NCBI GenBank assembly: GCA_025352005.1
Contig: JANXUE010000101.1
Coordinates: forward strand, 1 to 41,195
DNA length: 41,195 nt
Direction of reading: 5' to 3'
Source: Frankiales bacterium
GTDB taxonomy: Bacteria > Actinomycetota > Actinomycetes > Mycobacteriales > SCTD01
Shown: in pieces, positions 37,259 through 41,195 of the stretch
Position numbering within the stretch: the stretch's first letter is position 1
How the letters are laid out: the number at the start of each line of letters is the position of its first letter
Position numbers and translations under genes: made by a program
The notes under the pieces: generated by a model
What the model saw: the letters and a program-made list of their open reading frames with translations, nothing else
Told to the model about the DNA's origin: nothing
Databases searched by the model: none

Positions 37259-38251
37259 TCAGATCCGGACGAGCATCTTCCCGGTGTTGGCACCGCTGAG
37301 CAGGCCGATGAACGCTGACGGGGCGTTCTCGAGCCCCTCGACGATGGTCTCGCGGGCCTGGATGCTGCCGCTGGCGAGCGCCGGGCCGACCTCGGCGAGG
37401 AACTCCGCCTGGTGCTGCGCCTGGTCACTTGCGAGGAAGCCCTCGATCCGGAGCCGCTTGCTGATCACCTGTCTGAAGTTCCTCGGTCCGGCAGGCGGCG
37501 TCGTGGCGTTGTAGCTGCTGATGAGACCGCAGACCGCGATCCGGCCATGGAGGTTGAGAACCTCTATGGCTGCCTCGAGATGCTCCCCGCCGACGTTCTC
37601 GAAGTACACGTCGATGCCGTCGGGGGCGGCCGCGCGCAGCTGGGGAAGGACACCGTCGTGGTAGTCGAAGGCGGCGGCGAAGCCGATCTCGCGCAGCCAG
37701 GCAACCTTGTCCGGCGTACCAGCCGAGCCGAGGGCACGGCCACCACGCAGGGCGGCGAGCTGACCCACGAGGCTACCGACCGCGCCCGCGGCACCGGAGA
37801 CGAACACCGTCTCCCCCGGCTGCATGGCGGCGACCTTGACCAGCCCCGACCATGCTGTCATTCCGGGCATCCCCAAGACGCCCAGGTACGCCGACGCGGC
37901 GACCTGCGACACGTCGACCGTGCGGAAGCTCTTCGCGGGACCGACGGCGTAGTCCCGCCAGCCCTGCATGTGCAGGACGTGGTCCCCGACCTGGTGCGTG
38001 GTGGCCCGCGAGAGGACGACCTCCCCGACCGCTCCGCCCTCCAGCGCAGCACCGACCTGGAACGCCGGGATGTAGGACGGGGTGTCGTTCATCCGGCCAC
38101 GCATGTAGGGGTCGACCGACATCCACAGGTTGCGGACGAGCACCTCCCCCTCGGCGAGCTCCGGCACCTCGGTGGTGGCGAGTCGGAAGGACGCTTCGGT
38201 GGGCTGCCCCACCGGCCGCGCCGCCAGCTGGATCTGTCTGCTCGTGGTCAT
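37259..38251 (-). CDS. NADP-dependent oxidoreductase, MDR family (CurA/leukotriene B4 dehydrogenase-like)
   Basis: SVDPYMRGRMND...GMPGMTAWSGLVKVAAMQPGETVFVSGAAGAVGSLVGQLAALRGGRALGSAGTPDKVAWL...DVYFENVGGEHLEAAIEVLNLHGRIAVCGLISSYN. Confidence 0.93.
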   Translation of the reverse strand: MTTSRQIQLAARPVGQPTEASFRLATTEVPELAEGEVLVRNLWMSVDPYMRGRMNDTPSYIPAFQVGAALEGGAVGEVVLSRATTHQVGDHVLHMQGWRDYAVGPAKSFRTVDVSQVAASAYLGVLGMPGMTAWSGLVKVAAMQPGETVFVSGAAGAVGSLVGQLAALRGGRALGSAGTPDKVAWLREIGFAAAFDYHDGVLPQLRAAAPDGIDVYFENVGGEHLEAAIEVLNLHGRIAVCGLISSYNATTPPAGPRNFRQVISKRLRIEGFLASDQAQHQAEFLAEVGPALASGSIQARETIVEGLENAPSAFIGLLSGANTGKMLVRI

Positions 38252-38393
38252 CACAAGGTGTCGCCTGCCCGCTATGGCCACTGTCACACGCCGTACGCGA
38301 CACTGTTCCACCACGCAGGGGTCCCGATGCGGCAAGATGGGGTCATGCACTGCCGTCGGGGCGGTGCCGCCACTGCAGATCGGGAGGTGCGCG

Positions 38394-40181
38394 GTGCCTC
38401 GTGCGCGCACATCCAAAGCCAGCCAACCCGTGGGCAACGGGCCGTCTGTTCTGATCATCTCCGCCGCCATGGGTGCCGGGCACGACGGTGTGGCCTATGA
38501 GCTCCAGCGCCGGCTGCACGCGCGTGGCGCCCAGGCCAAGGTCTTTGACTACCTCGAGATGCTCCCCGGCCGCATGGGTCCGTTTTACCGCGCCTTCTAC
38601 GCCGGGCAGCTGAAGTACGCCCCCAGCTCCTACGAGTGGCTCTACGGCAGGATCGACCGCGGCGTCCTCGCGCCGATCGCCCGTTGGCTCGGACAACAGG
38701 GCAAGTACCGCGTCCGCAAGATCGCCCGGGACTACGACGTGGTGGTCTCGACGTATCCGTTGGGGTGCCAGGCCACGGGTGCTCTGCGCAAGCAGGGCAA
38801 GCTTGCCATCCCGGCCGTGGGCTTCCTCACCGACGTCGACGTGCACGGGCTGTGGCTGCACAAGGGCATCGACAAGAACCTCACCGTCTGGCACGGCAGC
38901 GCCCTCGAGGCGACCCACCGGGTTGGCGTGCCGTCGCAAGCCGTCGGGCCGGTGCTCCCGGACGCGTTCATGACCCCCTCGACGCGCCTCGAGCGCACCG
39001 AGGGTCGCGCGCTCATGGGCGTCGGGAAGGACGAGAACGTCGTCCTGGTTGTCGCCGGTTCGTGGGGGGTCGGCAATATCGCCGCCACCGCCCGTGCGAT
39101 CCGCGATGCCGGAGCCGGCGTGCCGGTCGTGCTCTGCGGACACAACGAGAACCTGCTCCGCGAGCTCGACGAGACCGACGGTGTCATCGCGATCGGCTGG
39201 ACGAAGGAGGTCCGCCGGCTGCTGGCGGCTTCGGACGTCATCGTCCACAACGCCGGTGGCCTGTCCTGCCTGGAAGGCTTCGCGGTCGGCGTGCCCGTCA
39301 TCGGGTACGCCTGCCTGCCGGGTCACGGCCACCGCAATTCCCTTGCCATGCAACTGGCCGGGGTCGCCGCTGACGCCAACACTGTCGGTGAGCTGATCTC
39401 CCACATCCGCCGGTTGGCCCGGACGACCGAGGGCGCCGAGATGGTGCGGCGGGCCCGTGAGCTGTTCTTGGCCGACCCGACCGACGTGTTGCTCGAGCTC
39501 GCTCACGCGCCGGTCTCGATGCCGGTTCGCAGCGGCGCGCGCACCTGGACGACCCGGGTCGCGGCGATCACCGTCGCCGTCCCGGTCACCCTGGGTGGCC
39601 TGTCCTTCGGAGTCGCGCAAGCCACCCAGCACGCCAGCCTCGGCGTCGCCGAGGGCAACGCGGGCGTCTACGTCGCCGCGCTCGTGGACCACACCCAGGC
39701 CAGCACCCCCTCCGTCGTGCGCTCGCTCCGGTCGAACGGCGTGTCGGCAGCCGTCGGCGTCGGGACCGCAGCGCCGACCCCCGCCGACGTACACGCCCTC
39801 GTCCTGGCGGGTGTGACGGTCGTCGGCACCGACGAGGGGCTGCGCAGCCGCAACCCGCGCCGGCTTCGCGACACGATGACGGCCGCTGCTGCGGCCGTCG
39901 CGGCCACCAACGAGCCAGCCCCCAAGGTCGTCTGCCTGCGCACCCCCGGCCTGGTCGAGAAGATCACCGCCTGGGAGCACGGGGTCCAGCTCGCACTCCC
40001 GCAGCGGGTCCTGCTGGGAGGCCAGCTACCCACCAGCCTGCGCGAAGGCGACGAGATCGTCCTCGACGAGCGCGGCCGCACCGCGGTGCAGGTCGAGCAG
40101 GACCTCGCGTCGCTGTCGACCTTCGTCGCCGGCCACAGCCTGCCCCAGCAGCCCATGCGGGCCCTGTGGCACAGCATCTGA
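38394..40181 (+). CDS. MGDG-synthase/processive diacylglycerol glycosyltransferase-like GT + TM + degenerate NodB-like C-terminal domain
   Basis: VLIISAAMGAGHDGVAYELQRRL...DVVVSTYPLGCQATGALRK...IGWTKEVRRLLAASDVIVHNAGGLSCLEGFAVGVPVIGYACLPGHGHRNS; TM TRVAAITVAVPVTLGGLSFGVAQ; C-terminal domain aligns to the neighbouring NodB protein. Confidence 0.85.
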   Translation: MPRARTSKASQPVGNGPSVLIISAAMGAGHDGVAYELQRRLHARGAQAKVFDYLEMLPGRMGPFYRAFYAGQLKYAPSSYEWLYGRIDRGVLAPIARWLGQQGKYRVRKIARDYDVVVSTYPLGCQATGALRKQGKLAIPAVGFLTDVDVHGLWLHKGIDKNLTVWHGSALEATHRVGVPSQAVGPVLPDAFMTPSTRLERTEGRALMGVGKDENVVLVVAGSWGVGNIAATARAIRDAGAGVPVVLCGHNENLLRELDETDGVIAIGWTKEVRRLLAASDVIVHNAGGLSCLEGFAVGVPVIGYACLPGHGHRNSLAMQLAGVAADANTVGELISHIRRLARTTEGAEMVRRARELFLADPTDVLLELAHAPVSMPVRSGARTWTTRVAAITVAVPVTLGGLSFGVAQATQHASLGVAEGNAGVYVAALVDHTQASTPSVVRSLRSNGVSAAVGVGTAAPTPADVHALVLAGVTVVGTDEGLRSRNPRRLRDTMTAAAAAVAATNEPAPKVVCLRTPGLVEKITAWEHGVQLALPQRVLLGGQLPTSLREGDEIVLDERGRTAVQVEQDLASLSTFVAGHSLPQQPMRALWHSI

Positions 40182-40218
40182 CCATGTCGCAGCGTCTGAC
40201 CATGTCGCAGCGTCTGAC
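40179..40218. repeat. 18-bp tandem duplication TGACCATGTCGCAGCGTC x2
   Basis: Perfect copies at 40179-40196 and 40197-40214, then TGACC. Confidence 0.95.
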
Positions 40219-40224
40219 CGCCTG

Positions 40225-40941
40225 ATGCTGGGCAAGCTGCTGCTCTTCGGCGGGCTGGCATCGGCTGCCGTCCAGGCCGCCCCCCTGGCAACGTTCCTGC
40301 CCACCACCAAGCGGCTGTTCCCCACCCTGAACGGCAAGGGCCGCCCGGGGCATGTGGCGTTGACCTTCGACGATGGGCCCGACGAGCAGAGCACCCCGCG
40401 GTTTCTTGCGCTGCTCGAGCAGCTCGACGTGCAGGCGACCTTCTTCCTGCTCGGACAGATGTGCGAGCGCTACCCGTCGCTGGCCCGGCAGATGGTTGAT
40501 GGTGGCCATGAGGTGGCCGTCCACTCCTGGGACCACCGCAACCACCTGCGCAACCCACCCGGTCGACGCACCGCCGAGCAGCTCGAACGGACCGCGGAGA
40601 TCATTGAGGCGCAGAGCGGCGTCCGCCCGGTGTGGTTCCGTCCGCCGTACGGCGCGCTGACGACCGCCGATGTCGTCGCCGCCCGCGCCCTCGGGCTACA
40701 GACGGTCCTGTGGACTGCCTGGGGCCAGGACTGGCAACGCACCTGTACGCCCGCGTCGGTGTTGCGGGAGGTCACGGCCGGGGTGGTCGACGGCGGGACG
40801 GTGCTGCTGCACGACTCCGACTGCACGTCCGAGCCCGGCTCGTGGCGGGCCACCCTCGGAGCACTGCCGATGCTCGTGGACTGGTGCCGCGAACGTGGCC
40901 TCGATGTGGGCACCGTCGGGGCGCACGGCCTGACAGCATGA
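40225..40941 (+). CDS. Polysaccharide deacetylase (NodB homology domain)
   Basis: HVALTFDDGPDEQSTPRFLALLEQLDVQATFFLLG...GGHEVAVHSWDHRNH...VWFRPPYGALT...GGTVLLHDSD. Confidence 0.94.
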   Translation: MLGKLLLFGGLASAAVQAAPLATFLPTTKRLFPTLNGKGRPGHVALTFDDGPDEQSTPRFLALLEQLDVQATFFLLGQMCERYPSLARQMVDGGHEVAVHSWDHRNHLRNPPGRRTAEQLERTAEIIEAQSGVRPVWFRPPYGALTTADVVAARALGLQTVLWTAWGQDWQRTCTPASVLREVTAGVVDGGTVLLHDSDCTSEPGSWRATLGALPMLVDWCRERGLDVGTVGAHGLTA

Positions 40942-41195
40942 GCGGAGTTGCCAGCGCGGTCGCAGCGGCCCTCGGGGCCGCAACGCTGTTCGGGCTCGCC
41001 TCGGCGCTGCAGCACCAGCAGGCCAACGAGGTCGAGGCCTCGGTGAGCCCCGGCCTGCTCGTCACCCTCGCCAAACGGCCACTGTGGGTCCTCGGCGGGG
41101 TCGTCGACCTCGGCGCCGTCGCCCTGCAGGCCCTCGCCCTTGGCCTGGGTGCTGTCGCGCTGGTCCAGACGCTCCTGGTCTCCGGCCTGCCGCTC
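40938..41195 (+). CDS. DMT/EamA-like multi-TM membrane protein (partial, runs off the right edge)
   Basis: MSGVASAVAAALGAATLFGLASALQHQQANEVEASVSPGLLVTLAKRPLWVLGGVVDLGAVALQALALGLGAVALVQTLLVSGLPL. ATGA overlap with the deacetylase stop. Confidence 0.8.
   Translation, partial: MSGVASAVAAALGAATLFGLASALQHQQANEVEASVSPGLLVTLAKRPLWVLGGVVDLGAVALQALALGLGAVALVQTLLVSGLPL

Noticed and set aside
36884-37318. 144-aa plus ORF in the long convergent intergenic region
   Set aside because: Runs through the perfect terminator hairpin and has shadow-like composition.
38343-39980. 545-aa minus-strand ORF opposite the glycosyltransferase gene
   Set aside because: Shadow ORF with no domain signal, while the plus strand has clear GT motifs.

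Overview
This is a 41.2 kb, very high-GC, gene-dense actinobacterial chromosomal segment. I find no tRNA, rRNA, CRISPR, transposase or phage signal, and most of the many overlapping ORFs in the track are GC-rich shadow ORFs. I support about 40 CDSs. They include: SepH with a histone-H1-like Ala/Lys tail; a NYN-domain protein; an ABC-2 permease beside a polypeptide joining a secreted-type alpha/beta hydrolase to an ABC ATPase; a DEDDh exonuclease/GIY-YIG (UvrC-like) protein; a CaiB/BaiF CoA-transferase; a DUF7455-type protein; an ABC ATPase; a crotonase; an aldehyde dehydrogenase; DUF3099; an SGNH hydrolase; an HhH-GPD protein; a DEAD-box helicase; an AcnR-like TetR regulator and AcnA; two adjacent RpoD-family sigma factors; TrmB; a dienelactone hydrolase; DUF349; an acetoacetate-decarboxylase-like protein; an L,D-transpeptidase; a 2TM channel-like protein; a TmsA/TmsB (10-methyl fatty acid) pair; an HTH protein and a RecQ-type helicase with a phosphoribosyltransferase-like C-terminus; an SDR; a CurA-like reductase; an MGDG-synthase-like glycosyltransferase; a NodB deacetylase; and a partial DMT-type membrane protein. 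The strongest leads are: (1) the glycosyltransferase carries a C-terminal, apparently catalytically dead NodB-like domain and sits directly upstream of an intact NodB deacetylase, with a duplicated 18-bp mini-ORF at the junction; (2) a helically phased run of five DnaA-box-like 9-mers in a convergent intergenic region; (3) the hydrolase-TM-ABC ATPase fusion; (4) tandem sigma factors with an apparently exchanged N-terminal/core organisation; (5) the RecQ-PRTase architecture. All homology calls come from reading the translations by eye. No database search was run.
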